Shown in pieces: positions 52,249-52,270 of a stretch of 52,270 bases of DNA. The DNA lies in contig JAKSRD010000014.1 in assembly GCA_024403795.1 (NCBI GenBank), positions 1 to 52,270 of the forward strand. The letters are read 5' to 3'. The DNA comes from Saccharofermentans sp. (GTDB lineage: Bacteria > Bacillota > Clostridia > Saccharofermentanales > Saccharofermentanaceae). The notes below the pieces were generated by a model. That model was not told the origin of the DNA. It searched no databases and saw only the letters and a list, made by a program, of their open reading frames with translations. The stretch's first letter is position 1; the number at the start of each line of letters is the position of its first letter. Position numbers and translations under genes: made by a program.

Positions 52249-52270
52249 TATCTTATTGCAAAAGAAAACG

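Overview
The window is a chromosomal replication-origin region from a low-to-mid-GC anaerobic member of the Bacillota, most likely class Clostridia. The evidence is the run dnaA-dnaN-recF-remB-gyrB followed by parA-parB with parS sites, GGAGG-type ribosome binding sites almost everywhere, a desulfoferrodoxin, an LPXTG surface protein with a sortase, and single-membrane lipoproteins. I cannot name the genus from the sequence.

Layout. 1-9.1 kb: mostly leftward housekeeping and envelope genes (thrS without a TGS domain, two tandem lipoproteins, an NSS-family sodium symporter, a CDF metal exporter, an acyltransferase-3 protein, TspO, desulfoferrodoxin). 9.1-25.6 kb: a patchwork of small operons in both directions (XRE regulator, 2H phosphoesterase, PlsC-type acyltransferase, DUF3592-like protein, CPBP protease, GNAT, membrane-anchored ECF sigma factor, thioredoxin, an HD-phosphohydrolase/tyrosine-phosphatase fusion, a MutS-like ATPase, BioY, a GG-leader peptide). 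It is separated by intergenic stretches unusually rich in organised repeats. 26-32.8 kb: accessory DNA with lower GC, holding an Ntn amidohydrolase, an LPKTG adhesin-like protein, gene debris, an excisionase-like protein and a tyrosine integrase abutting tRNA-Ser(UGA), with a truncated second copy of the tRNA. 32.9-42.4 kb: the origin cluster, all on the minus strand. 42.5-52.1 kb: mainly rightward genes (sortase, an XRE/pseudo-kinase/receiver protein with a separate HPt protein, two AraC regulators, alanine dehydrogenase, a three-gene ABC-2 exporter).

How it fits together. Gene direction switches at about 42.45 kb, as expected for leading-strand coding away from an origin at or beside dnaA. 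ParA, ParB and two perfect parS palindromes (35.0 and 35.7 kb), plus one near-perfect parS at 23.6 kb, form the segregation system. The sortase beside dnaA could anchor the LPKTG protein at 27.4 kb. The XRE-REC protein and HPt protein look like a rewired phosphorelay. One AraC gene is divergent from the ABC exporter across a perfect 11-bp inverted repeat.

The most unusual signals are: (1) the XRE-(His-less HisKA)-REC protein with its HPt partner; (2) a seven-unit, 51-52-bp-period array of inverted TTATCCCA/TGGGATAA pairs at 11.28-11.63 kb; (3) a convergent array of TTGTCGG motifs at 21.45-21.75 kb that switches strand in the middle; (4) a ParB with a 104-residue Lys/Ala/Pro histone-H1-like tail; (5) attP-like arm repeats on both sides of the intact tRNA-Ser.
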